From Lutibacter sp. UBA4458 (GTDB taxonomy: Bacteria > Bacteroidota > Bacteroidia > Flavobacteriales > Flavobacteriaceae), in NCBI GenBank assembly GCA_002390165.1, contig DGOU01000048.1:1077-7795 (forward strand): DNA of 6,719 bases, in the 5' to 3' direction. Both the position numbers and the translations under genes were made by a program. The notes below the pieces were generated by a model. The model saw only the letters and a program-made list of their open reading frames with translations, had not been told where the DNA came from and ran no database searches. Below, one piece after another: positions 1 to 6,333 of this stretch (positions are counted from its first letter, which is position 1; each line of letters begins with the position of its first letter).

Positions 1-216
1 CATAAAGATATTGATTTTAAAAAGTTTATAAATCCACATTCTTTACAAACTATGGAAGCGTTTATAGAACCTAGTTTAAAAACAGCTAAAGTATTAGACA
101 GATTTCAATTTCAACGATTAGGTTATTTTTGTGTGGATAAAGACACAACTGAAAATCGTTTAGTTTTTAATAGAACAGTGCCTTTACGTGATAGTTGGGC
201 GAAAAAAAATGAATAA
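1..216 (+). CDS. glnS: Glutaminyl-tRNA synthetase, C-terminal end (partial)
   Basis: This is the last 71 codons of glutaminyl-tRNA synthetase, the cytoplasmic class I enzyme that charges tRNA-Gln with glutamine. The frame is open from base 1 and ends at TAA 214-216. The visible part belongs to the C-terminal anticodon-binding beta-barrel region. It contains the well-conserved tail motifs DRFQFQRLGYFCVDKD and FNRTVPLRDSW, which I recognise from bacterial GlnRS. Catalytic motifs lie upstream of the window, so most of the usual roughly 550 residues is missing only because of the window edge. The stop codon overlaps the start of the next gene (ATGAATAA, 209-216), which suggests co-transcription with the downstream envelope genes. 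Identity is confident; the 5' extent cannot be seen. Confidence 0.93.
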   Translation, partial: HKDIDFKKFINPHSLQTMEAFIEPSLKTAKVLDRFQFQRLGYFCVDKDTTENRLVFNRTVPLRDSWAKKNE

Positions 217-1207
217 ATTAAATAAAAGAATTGGGTGGATAGATCAATTACGTGGACTAAGTATTTTTCTAGTTGTTTATGGCCATAACTTCCCAATTTT
301 TGAAAAATATATTTATACATTTCATGTTCCTCTTTTTTTTATTATTTCAGGCTTTTTTCATCCAAGAACGCAAGACTCTAATTCGCTAAAAAAACGATTT
401 AAAAATATTATTATTCCATACTTCTTATGGAGCTTAATGCTTTTTTTGTTTTGGTTTTTTCTTGGTAGATTTTATGGAGAAAGCACAAAGTATAGTTTGT
501 CTGTGTTAAAAAATTTTATTGGTATTTTTTATGCTCAAGGAGGTAGAGAATATATGGATTGGGGAATTCCGATGTGGTTTTTACCATCAGTTTTTTTAAC
601 CTTTTTTATTTTTTATTATACTAGAAAAATTAAGCAAATTTTTTTACAAATACTTGCTATAAGTGTATTAATAACTATAGGTTTTTTTCTTCCTTTCATG
701 TTTAAAACTCATTTTTTATGGAGTTTTGATGTTGCTCTTGCCGCCTTAGTTTTTTATAGCTTTGGGTTCTTTTTTAAGTCTTTTTTTATAAATTTAAACA
801 AGAAACATTCGCTTTTTTTAATAATTGCGTTTGGGGTTATTCATTTTACATTTTTCACTTTAAATAGCAAAGTTGATATGTATCGTTCAATTTATGGAAA
901 TGAATTGCTTTTTGTTATAAATGGCATTTCTGGATCCGTTTTTTATTTGTTATTTTTAAAAACATTTCATCAATTTAAGTTATTTGAATTTATAGGAAAA
1001 TCCACCATTCCAATTTTAGCGCTGCATTTAAGAGCTTTAACGGTTATTAAATTTGTTCTTTTATTTGTTTTTGGATTTTCAGTTTTCCATTTTTCAGAAT
1101 TAGAAAAATTTGTAATTTCTATATTTCAAATTTTAATGGTAGTGCCGGTAATATTTTTAATTAATAAATACATTCCTATTTTAAATGGAAAAATTAAAAC
1201 TGTATAA
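209..1207 (+). CDS. Acyltransferase-3 family integral membrane protein, possible polysaccharide or lipid O-acetylase
   Basis: This 332-residue polytopic protein belongs to the acyltransferase 3 family (OafA/fucose 4-O-acetylase type). Such enzymes use cytosolic acetyl-CoA to O-acylate sugars of envelope glycans at the inner membrane. Seen: the N-terminal signature IDQLRG (11-16) with H26 in VVYGH, FHVPLFFIISGF (38-49), RFKNIIIPYFLW (63-74), MWFLP (122-126) and a late conserved-type ALHL (271-274), within about ten hydrophobic segments. The length is normal for a stand-alone family member with no SGNH domain. ATG 209 is chosen over an in-frame GTG at 188 because family members start shortly before this signature. 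The gene overlaps glnS by 8 bases and the next gene by 23 bases, which suggests translational coupling. It has no cysteine and is rich in Phe, with many T-tracts. The acceptor is unknown; its partner gene suggests lipid A or a surface glycan, which is inference. Confidence 0.86.
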   Translation: MNKLNKRIGWIDQLRGLSIFLVVYGHNFPIFEKYIYTFHVPLFFIISGFFHPRTQDSNSLKKRFKNIIIPYFLWSLMLFLFWFFLGRFYGESTKYSLSVLKNFIGIFYAQGGREYMDWGIPMWFLPSVFLTFFIFYYTRKIKQIFLQILAISVLITIGFFLPFMFKTHFLWSFDVALAALVFYSFGFFFKSFFINLNKKHSLFLIIAFGVIHFTFFTLNSKVDMYRSIYGNELLFVINGISGSVFYLLFLKTFHQFKLFEFIGKSTIPILALHLRALTVIKFVLLFVFGFSVFHFSELEKFVISIFQILMVVPVIFLINKYIPILNGKIKTV

Positions 1208-2723
1208 AAAACAAATAAAATTTCATCTAATTTTAAATTTAGTTTTTGGAATATTTATTACTTTTTCAACGTATTATAATTTGCCGTTAAAATATTTTTC
1301 AGATTATTTGATATATTTTATTCATTTTTTAATGCTTCAGTTTACCGTTTTTGGATTTTTATATATTTTAAGTATTAATAAATATATATTTTATGCAACC
1401 TTTCCTCCTTTATTTATTTTTTATTCTTTATTTTCATATTGGGTTTACACTCAGGATATAACAGTTTCTGGCTCAATAATACAAGCTGCTATTGAAACTA
1501 AAATGAATATTGCAATTGATCTAATTTCACTTCCTCTATTACTATATTTTTTTTTAATTATAGGAGTCCTGATTTTTATAATTAAATTATATAATAAACT
1601 CCATATTAATCAACTAAAATCTCCTTTGATTTTATTTTCTATAATTGGAATTTTAACTTTTTTTATTGTTGAAAATTATAAGTTTGGTGTTTTTAAAAGG
1701 CGCTTACCCTATAGTTTAACATTCGCAATAATAAATTACTCTAATAAACCTGAATTAAAAATTAGTTCTATAAGTAATAAAATTAAACATAGACAAACAT
1801 CCATTAATATAATTTTTGTACTAGGAGAATCTGTAAGAGCAGATCATTTAAGGTTAAATAATTATAGTAGAAATACAACACCTTTATTGAATGAAATAAA
1901 AAATGTTATTAGTTTACCAAATGTTTATACTCCATTTACTTATACAGCAATTAGTGTGCCTCAAATTTTAACAAACACATCAATTACACAAATAAAAACA
2001 TCACCTATTTATTCTTTGTATTCTATATTAAATAATTCAAATTTTAAGACTTATTGGATTGGAAATCAAACTCCTGAAAAAAGTTATTATTCATTTATTA
2101 ATGAGAATAATTATGTTGAGTTAATTGATAAATTTCACTCGGTTTTAAGTTTTCATAAAAAGTTAGATAATGAATTAATACCTCCTTTTAAAAAGATATT
2201 TAACAAAACTACAAATCAATTTATTACTCTTCATATGATTGGTAGCCATTGGTGGTATGAAAATAGATATTCTAAAAATTTTAGAAAATATAAACCTGTA
2301 ATTAATAGCAAATATATTCCATCATTAACTAAGAATGAAATAATTAATTCCTATGATAATACTATTTTATATTTGGATAATTTTTTACATAGTATTATCT
2401 CAATTTTAAAAAAAGAACATACTGAAACGATTCTAATCTATTTGTCTGATCACGGTGAAATTTTAGGTGAAAATGGTAAATGGTTACATGCTCAAAATGA
2501 TGGCTCCAGTACAAATCCAGCTATGATAGTCTGGTATTCCGACGAATTTAAAAAAGCTCATCCAGATAAAGTTAGAAATTTAAAAAATAATGCAGATAAA
2601 AAAATCACTACCGATTTTTTCTTTAACAGCATTCTTGATTTAATTGAAGTAGAAAATTTTAATTATGTAAAATCAAAAAGTATTTTTTATAATAAAAATA
2701 ATTATGTTAACGAGGAAAATTAA
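1185..2723 (+). CDS. Phosphoethanolamine transferase, EptA/MCR-like (alkaline phosphatase superfamily)
   Basis: This 512-residue inner-membrane enzyme is predicted to move phosphoethanolamine from phosphatidylethanolamine to an envelope acceptor such as lipid A or a core sugar. About five membrane segments (roughly 12-31, 41-62, 67-88, 113-136, 147-163) precede a periplasmic sulfatase-like domain from about 205. The catalytic set matches MCR-1/EptA: metal ligand E215 in VLGES, nucleophile T254 in TYTAISVP, H355 in MIGSH, D422/H423 in SDHGE and H435. E215-to-T254 spacing (39) and H423-to-H435 spacing (12) equal those I recall for MCR-1 E246-T285 and H466-H478. RADHLRLNNYSRNTTP is also typical of the family. 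Unlike the characterised enzymes it has no cysteine at all: the positions flanking the nucleophile are P250 and Q260. It overlaps the acyltransferase by 23 bases. The exact acceptor (EptA-, EptC- or OpgE-like) cannot be decided from sequence alone. Confidence 0.87.
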   Translation: MEKLKLYKKQIKFHLILNLVFGIFITFSTYYNLPLKYFSDYLIYFIHFLMLQFTVFGFLYILSINKYIFYATFPPLFIFYSLFSYWVYTQDITVSGSIIQAAIETKMNIAIDLISLPLLLYFFLIIGVLIFIIKLYNKLHINQLKSPLILFSIIGILTFFIVENYKFGVFKRRLPYSLTFAIINYSNKPELKISSISNKIKHRQTSINIIFVLGESVRADHLRLNNYSRNTTPLLNEIKNVISLPNVYTPFTYTAISVPQILTNTSITQIKTSPIYSLYSILNNSNFKTYWIGNQTPEKSYYSFINENNYVELIDKFHSVLSFHKKLDNELIPPFKKIFNKTTNQFITLHMIGSHWWYENRYSKNFRKYKPVINSKYIPSLTKNEIINSYDNTILYLDNFLHSIISILKKEHTETILIYLSDHGEILGENGKWLHAQNDGSSTNPAMIVWYSDEFKKAHPDKVRNLKNNADKKITTDFFFNSILDLIEVENFNYVKSKSIFYNKNNYVNEEN

Positions 2724-2772
2724 ACCTTTTATACATTTTACAGTCTTATAACAAACCATAAATTTTTTAGTT

Positions 2773-2985
2773 ATGAGATCCACAATTGTATTATTAGCAA
2801 TTTTATTTTCATTTACATTAACCTCGTGTGTAACTACGGTTAGAGCAACACCTGCCAAAGTTGTGGTTATAAAAAGACTACCAAAAGTTCATAAAGTAAT
2901 TTATATTAGAGGTCACCGTTATTATAAATGGAACGGTGTTTATCATAGAAAAACAGCAAGAGGATTTGTAGTGGTTAGAGTTTAA
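2773..2985 (+). CDS. Small basic lipoprotein, hypothetical (possibly DUF6515-like)
   Basis: This is a 70-residue protein with a lipoprotein signal peptide: a hydrophobic stretch at 5-15, then lipobox LTSC with Cys19. The mature part is short and strikingly basic. I count 7 Arg and 6 Lys with no Asp or Glu. It ends in a pattern RGHRYYKWNGVYHRK followed by GFVVV. That resembles the G-x-x-YY-x-x-x-G-x-Y/F-x-R ... YVVV pattern of DUF6515-type proteins in Bacteroidota, though the match is from memory and modest. No acidic sorting motif follows the cysteine, so I see no signal for surface export; it is predicted to sit in an envelope membrane facing the periplasm. It starts 49 bases after the phosphoethanolamine transferase and its stop overlaps that of the convergent DUF4837 gene by 4 bases. 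The function is unknown. Confidence 0.72.
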   Translation: MRSTIVLLAILFSFTLTSCVTTVRATPAKVVVIKRLPKVHKVIYIRGHRYYKWNGVYHRKTARGFVVVRV

Positions 2986-3956
2986 TTAACCTTTAGGGTT
3001 TTTAAAATAGCTTCTAACTCAAACATATAATCACGTTTGTTTATAGATGGAGCAAAAGTAAAACCTTCCACTACAATTATTCTATTATTCTTTTTATCAA
3101 TTACGGAATAATTTAAAAAAGGCCCAGCCATATAAACACCTTTAACTTCCCATTTCCCTCTAGTTTCAATAGCTGGTTTTCCTGCTATTTTTGTTTGAAA
3201 CATATGAGGTGTATATGCTGCTTCAGTAATCATATACGAATTTTTTAAAGCTCCAGGAATGTGTTTTTTACCAATGCTATCTCTTTTTGTTACCACATTG
3301 TTTCCGTTAATATCATTTTCATTATTAATAGGATAAGTATAAGAAATTAACTCCATACTATTTCCACCGGATAAATGATATCTATACCAAATAAAATCTC
3401 CATCATCTTCCACTTTATTATAAGATTTAGGAATTCTTAAGTTATAACCATGTTTTTTAAAAGTGGCAATATTAGTAGTGGGATAATATTTTTTAATTAT
3501 TTTTCTCTGTACTAAAAAGATATCTTCTTTTTTGAAAGTAGCAATTATGGTTTTAGCATGTTTTTTAATTTCTGCTATTAAATCTTCTTTTGTTTTTCCA
3601 GTAATAGTTATAATTTTTTGTGGGTCAGCATAAACGTTAGTGGCTATGTTAAAAGAATTTTCATTTGCAATACCTAGTTTTAAAACACTTCGTGAAGCTT
3701 TAAACATAGATCCGAAATTTTTTTCAGGAACTTGTGTAATATCAAATAAAGGTTCGGGTTGAGGTAGCCCAACTACAGGTTCTGTAACTACTTTTCTAAT
3801 GGCGTCTCCTAAATCTCCTTTCCACGCACTATTTTTCATTACAATAAGAAGGTGGTTCATTCTTCCGTTTGATTCTTGAAGCACAATTTTGTTATTTCCT
3901 GAATTACAAGAAATTAAAAGAGTAAAAATGGTAAATAATACAGCTAATTTTTTCAT
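2982..3956 (-). CDS. DUF4837 family lipoprotein
   Basis: This 324-residue protein is recognised as DUF4837, a Bacteroidota family without a known function. Its N-terminus is a lipoprotein signal peptide: MKK, a hydrophobic core, then lipobox LISC with Cys17. The mature chain starts with a short Asn/Ser/Gly-rich stretch and shows no acidic surface-export signal. Family hallmarks seen are SAWKGDLGDAIRKVV (43-57) and GLPQPEPLFDITQVP (63-77), followed by a second half with FIWYRYHLSGGNSMELISY (188-206) and AGKPAIETRGKWEVKGVYMAG (about 258-278). It starts 7 bases after the stop of the lytic transglycosylase gene, so the two are almost certainly one transcription unit. This suggests, without proof, an envelope role linked to peptidoglycan. 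The start ATG (3956-3954) is well supported by the signal peptide. Confidence 0.88.
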   Translation of the reverse strand: MKKLAVLFTIFTLLISCNSGNNKIVLQESNGRMNHLLIVMKNSAWKGDLGDAIRKVVTEPVVGLPQPEPLFDITQVPEKNFGSMFKASRSVLKLGIANENSFNIATNVYADPQKIITITGKTKEDLIAEIKKHAKTIIATFKKEDIFLVQRKIIKKYYPTTNIATFKKHGYNLRIPKSYNKVEDDGDFIWYRYHLSGGNSMELISYTYPINNENDINGNNVVTKRDSIGKKHIPGALKNSYMITEAAYTPHMFQTKIAGKPAIETRGKWEVKGVYMAGPFLNYSVIDKKNNRIIVVEGFTFAPSINKRDYMFELEAILKTLKVN

Positions 3957-3963
3957 TTTTATT

Positions 3964-5502
3964 TTAAAGATTATATATTTTTAACTTTGTTCCTGGTTTT
4001 AAACTTTTAACACTCCAAATATTGTTCCAATCTTTAATATTTTGAACGGAAACTTTTGAAAATTTTTGAGCAATTAACCATAAAGAATCTCCATTTTTAA
4101 CCGTATAGATTTGATATTTTCCTTTTGGTGTCTGTTTTTTAGTATGCTTTTTAACGGTTTTATGTTTTGAAATTCCGGGTAATCTTCTTGGGTAAATGGT
4201 TAATCGTTGTCCTATTCTTAATCTCGAACTCCTTAAACGATTCCACTTTTTTATACTTTTTACAGAAACTCCATATCTATTTGCTATTTTACCTAAAAAA
4301 TCACCATTTCTAACTTTGTATCTTATGCGCTGACTCATTTTAAAATACTTGGGTAATGGCTTTTCGCGTTTGGCATCATCAATTTTTGCTAAGGCATAAA
4401 TTTGATTTTCGTTACTTACAAACTTTCCAATGTAATTAACAGGCAGTGTTAGTGTATAATTTTTACCTTTTATATAAGGTATAATATCTAATTTGTAGGC
4501 TGGATTTAAAAATTGCAATACTTTAATATCTACACCAATAGACTGACTTATTTGCGCAAAAGTTAATAACCGTTTAACTTGAACAGTATCTGTTTCAAAC
4601 TTAGCTAATGCCGTTTTTTTAGCTTTAATATGATGTTTATTAGCATATTCAAAAATGTATAAAGTGGCATAAAAAGCAGGTAAATAACCTGCAGTTTCCA
4701 TTGGTAAATTATGACGAATATTCCAATAATTAGTGCTTCCACCTGATCTACGGATAGCTTTAGAAACGTTTCCTGGCCCAGAATTATATGCTGCTAATGC
4801 CAAATCCCAATCTCCAAAAATTTGATGTAAGCTTTTTAAATATTTACAAGCGGCTTCAGTTGCTCGTACGGGGTCATAGCGTTCATCAACATAAGAGCTA
4901 ACATTTAAATCAAACTGTTTTCCTGTTTGATACATAAACTGCCATAAACCTGCAGCGCCAACTCTAGATCGTGCTCGTGGTTTTAAAGCAGATTCAACAA
5001 TAGCCAAATATTTTACTTCTAAAGGAATATTGTATTTACTTAATTGTTCTTCAAATAGAGGGAAATAATAGCGTGCTTTTTGTAATAAATTTGAGAAAGT
5101 TCCTTTTCTTCGTTTTAAATAGGTTTTAATAATAGATTCAAGTTGCGGATTATATGCTATATGAAAAGGAGATTTAGAATCTAATATTTTTAATCGTTTT
5201 TTTAAGGTATCGGTTGGAAATTCAACTAAATCAGCAACCATCATTTTACTACCAGTTAACACATATTTAGTAGTATCGTTTAAAGGTGAATTTACTAATT
5301 GGTGTAACCATAAACTATCTATTTTATCTGCAAAATAATCCTTTTTAAAAGCTAAAGAATCGGTCGTCTGCCTAAAAATAGTATCTTTTTTAAAAGAAAT
5401 TTCTTTAGAATCATTAATTTTTTGAAGTTTTATAGTGTCATTTTCTTGGGTAAAACCATTATAAAACACACACAATAAAATAATATATACTAGTTGTTTC
5501 AT
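3964..5502 (-). CDS. mltD: MltD-like lytic transglycosylase with two LysM domains
   Basis: This 512-residue secreted enzyme cleaves peptidoglycan glycan strands to 1,6-anhydro-muropeptides. It has an N-terminal signal peptide (MKQLVYIILLC onward, probable cleavage near FTQ-END). A Lys/Asp-rich N-terminal region of about 100 residues follows, then the SLT (lysozyme-like) domain at roughly 140-300 and two C-terminal LysM domains (394-438 and 464-510). Catalytic E170 lies in YLAIVESALKP, followed by GAAGLWQFM and AYNSGPGN (238-245), the family hallmarks. A very basic Lys-rich linker joins the LysM modules, which bind peptidoglycan. No lipobox is seen, so it is probably periplasmic and not lipid-anchored as in E. 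coli MltD. ATG at 5502 is preferred over an in-frame GTG three codons upstream. A promoter-like element lies just upstream, and DUF4837 follows after 7 bases. Confidence 0.92.
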   Translation of the reverse strand: MKQLVYIILLCVFYNGFTQENDTIKLQKINDSKEISFKKDTIFRQTTDSLAFKKDYFADKIDSLWLHQLVNSPLNDTTKYVLTGSKMMVADLVEFPTDTLKKRLKILDSKSPFHIAYNPQLESIIKTYLKRRKGTFSNLLQKARYYFPLFEEQLSKYNIPLEVKYLAIVESALKPRARSRVGAAGLWQFMYQTGKQFDLNVSSYVDERYDPVRATEAACKYLKSLHQIFGDWDLALAAYNSGPGNVSKAIRRSGGSTNYWNIRHNLPMETAGYLPAFYATLYIFEYANKHHIKAKKTALAKFETDTVQVKRLLTFAQISQSIGVDIKVLQFLNPAYKLDIIPYIKGKNYTLTLPVNYIGKFVSNENQIYALAKIDDAKREKPLPKYFKMSQRIRYKVRNGDFLGKIANRYGVSVKSIKKWNRLRSSRLRIGQRLTIYPRRLPGISKHKTVKKHTKKQTPKGKYQIYTVKNGDSLWLIAQKFSKVSVQNIKDWNNIWSVKSLKPGTKLKIYNL

Positions 5503-5524
5503 TTTTATCACTTCTAATTTTCTA

Positions 5525-5532
5525 CAAAATTA
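5525..5532 (-). promoter_or_regulatory. Putative Bacteroidota -7 promoter box upstream of mltD
   Basis: On the minus strand this reads TAATTTTG, a full match to the TAnnTTTG -7 consensus of Bacteroidota. It lies 22 bases before the mltD ATG, so a start site would leave a leader of roughly 15 bases. I see no TTTG or TTG at the usual -33 distance, and such a short match can occur by chance in AT-rich DNA, so this is a candidate only. It would let the mltD-DUF4837 pair be expressed independently of xth. Confidence 0.4.
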
Positions 5533-5554
5533 CCTTATAATTTTAAAAGGTAAT
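5529..5554. repeat. Inverted repeat between xth and mltD (terminator or operator candidate)
   Basis: ATTACCTT (5529-5536) and AAGGTAAT (5547-5553/5554) form a perfect 8-bp inverted repeat around a 10-base loop. It sits 7 bases past the xth stop and 26 bases before the mltD start. Read on the minus strand the stem is followed by TTTG, too short a U-tract for a convincing intrinsic terminator. One arm overlaps the candidate -7 box, so an operator is an alternative. The repeat itself is directly visible; its function is inference. Confidence 0.5.
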
Positions 5555-5561
5555 AATCACA

Positions 5562-6323
5562 TTAATCTATTTCAACAACAATTGGGCAATGGTCAGAATG
5601 TTTGGCTTCGGGTAAAATATAAGCGCGTTGTATTCTGTTTTTCATTGGTTCACTAACCATATGGTAATCTATTCGCCATCCTTTATTATTATTTCTTGCA
5701 TTTGCTCTGTAACTCCACCAAGTATAATTATGAGGTTCTTTATGCAAATATCTAAAAGAATCTATAAATCCACTATTAATAAATCCGGATAGCCATTCAC
5801 GTTCTATTGGTAAAAATCCAGAAGTATTTTTATTTTGTTTTGGGTTATGAATATCAATTTCAGTATGGCAAATATTGTAATCGCCACATATAATTAAATT
5901 AGGTATTTCTTTTTTTAAATGATTTATATATTCTTGAAATTCAGTCATATAATTCAATTTAAAATCTAATCGAGCATCATTTGTTCCAGAGGGTAAATAT
6001 AAACTCATTAAAGAAAAGTCATCAAAATCTACTCGAAGGTTTCTTCCTTCAAAATCCATAGTTTCAATGCCAGTTCCATATTCTACATGATTTGGTTTTG
6101 TTTTAGATAAAATAGCAACGCTACTGTACCCTTTTTTTTGTGCAGAAAACCAATAATGATAAATATAACCAGCGTTTTCAAACAAACTTAAATCTAACTG
6201 TTCTTTATGAGCTTTTGTTTCTTGAAGGCAAATTACATCTGTATTAGTAGCAACCAACCACTCTATAAAACCTTTTTTTAAAGCTGCTCTAATTCCGTTT
6301 ACGTTGTATGATATTATTTTCAC
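5562..6323 (-). CDS. xth: Exodeoxyribonuclease III / AP endonuclease (ExoA type)
   Basis: This 253-residue cytoplasmic DNA-repair enzyme belongs to the exonuclease III/APE1 (EEP) family. It cuts the backbone 5' to abasic sites in base excision repair and removes 3' blocking groups. All expected active-site residues are present: N7 in SYNVNGIRAA, E35 in LQETK, Y109 in LYLPSG, D148 and N150 in CGDYN, D219 in GWRIDY and D244/H245 in the terminal SDHCP. The length is typical. The start is GTG (6323-6321), because family proteins begin exactly at MKIISYNVNG and no in-frame ATG lies just upstream. The gene follows the acyl-CoA synthetase stop by 10 bases, which suggests read-through from it. The protein appears intact and functional. 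Confidence 0.95.
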   Translation of the reverse strand: MKIISYNVNGIRAALKKGFIEWLVATNTDVICLQETKAHKEQLDLSLFENAGYIYHYWFSAQKKGYSSVAILSKTKPNHVEYGTGIETMDFEGRNLRVDFDDFSLMSLYLPSGTNDARLDFKLNYMTEFQEYINHLKKEIPNLIICGDYNICHTEIDIHNPKQNKNTSGFLPIEREWLSGFINSGFIDSFRYLHKEPHNYTWWSYRANARNNNKGWRIDYHMVSEPMKNRIQRAYILPEAKHSDHCPIVVEID

Positions 6324-6333
6324 AAATATATTT

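Noticed and set aside
188..208. Upstream GTG start for the acyltransferase
   Set aside because: It would add seven residues and deepen the overlap with glnS; ATG 209 sits at the normal distance from the IDQLRG signature.
123..320. Minus-strand open frame of 65 codons
   Set aside because: It lies antisense to the conserved glnS tail and the acyltransferase signature region and shows no recognisable domain.
2732..2739. TACATTTT as a -7 box for the small lipoprotein
   Set aside because: It lacks the final G of TAnnTTTG and no -33 element is visible, so it is no better than background.
2746..2768. TTAT/ATAA stem followed by six T residues after the phosphoethanolamine transferase gene
   Set aside because: Four A-T pairs around an eight-base loop are too weak for a terminator in DNA this AT-rich.
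2673..2858. Minus-strand open frame of 61 codons
   Set aside because: It is antisense to the end of the phosphoethanolamine transferase gene and to the lipoprotein signal peptide, and has no family features.
2988..3003. AACC/GGTT stem with five T residues near the convergent stops
   Set aside because: The stem has only 4 bp and lies inside the DUF4837 coding end, so it is not a convincing terminator.
3450..3550. IATFKK occurring twice in the DUF4837 protein (138-143 and 163-168)
   Set aside because: The codons and flanks differ, so this looks like coincidence and not a duplicated domain.
5503..5511. Upstream GTG start for the lytic transglycosylase
   Set aside because: It adds only three residues; ATG at 5502 gives a standard signal peptide.
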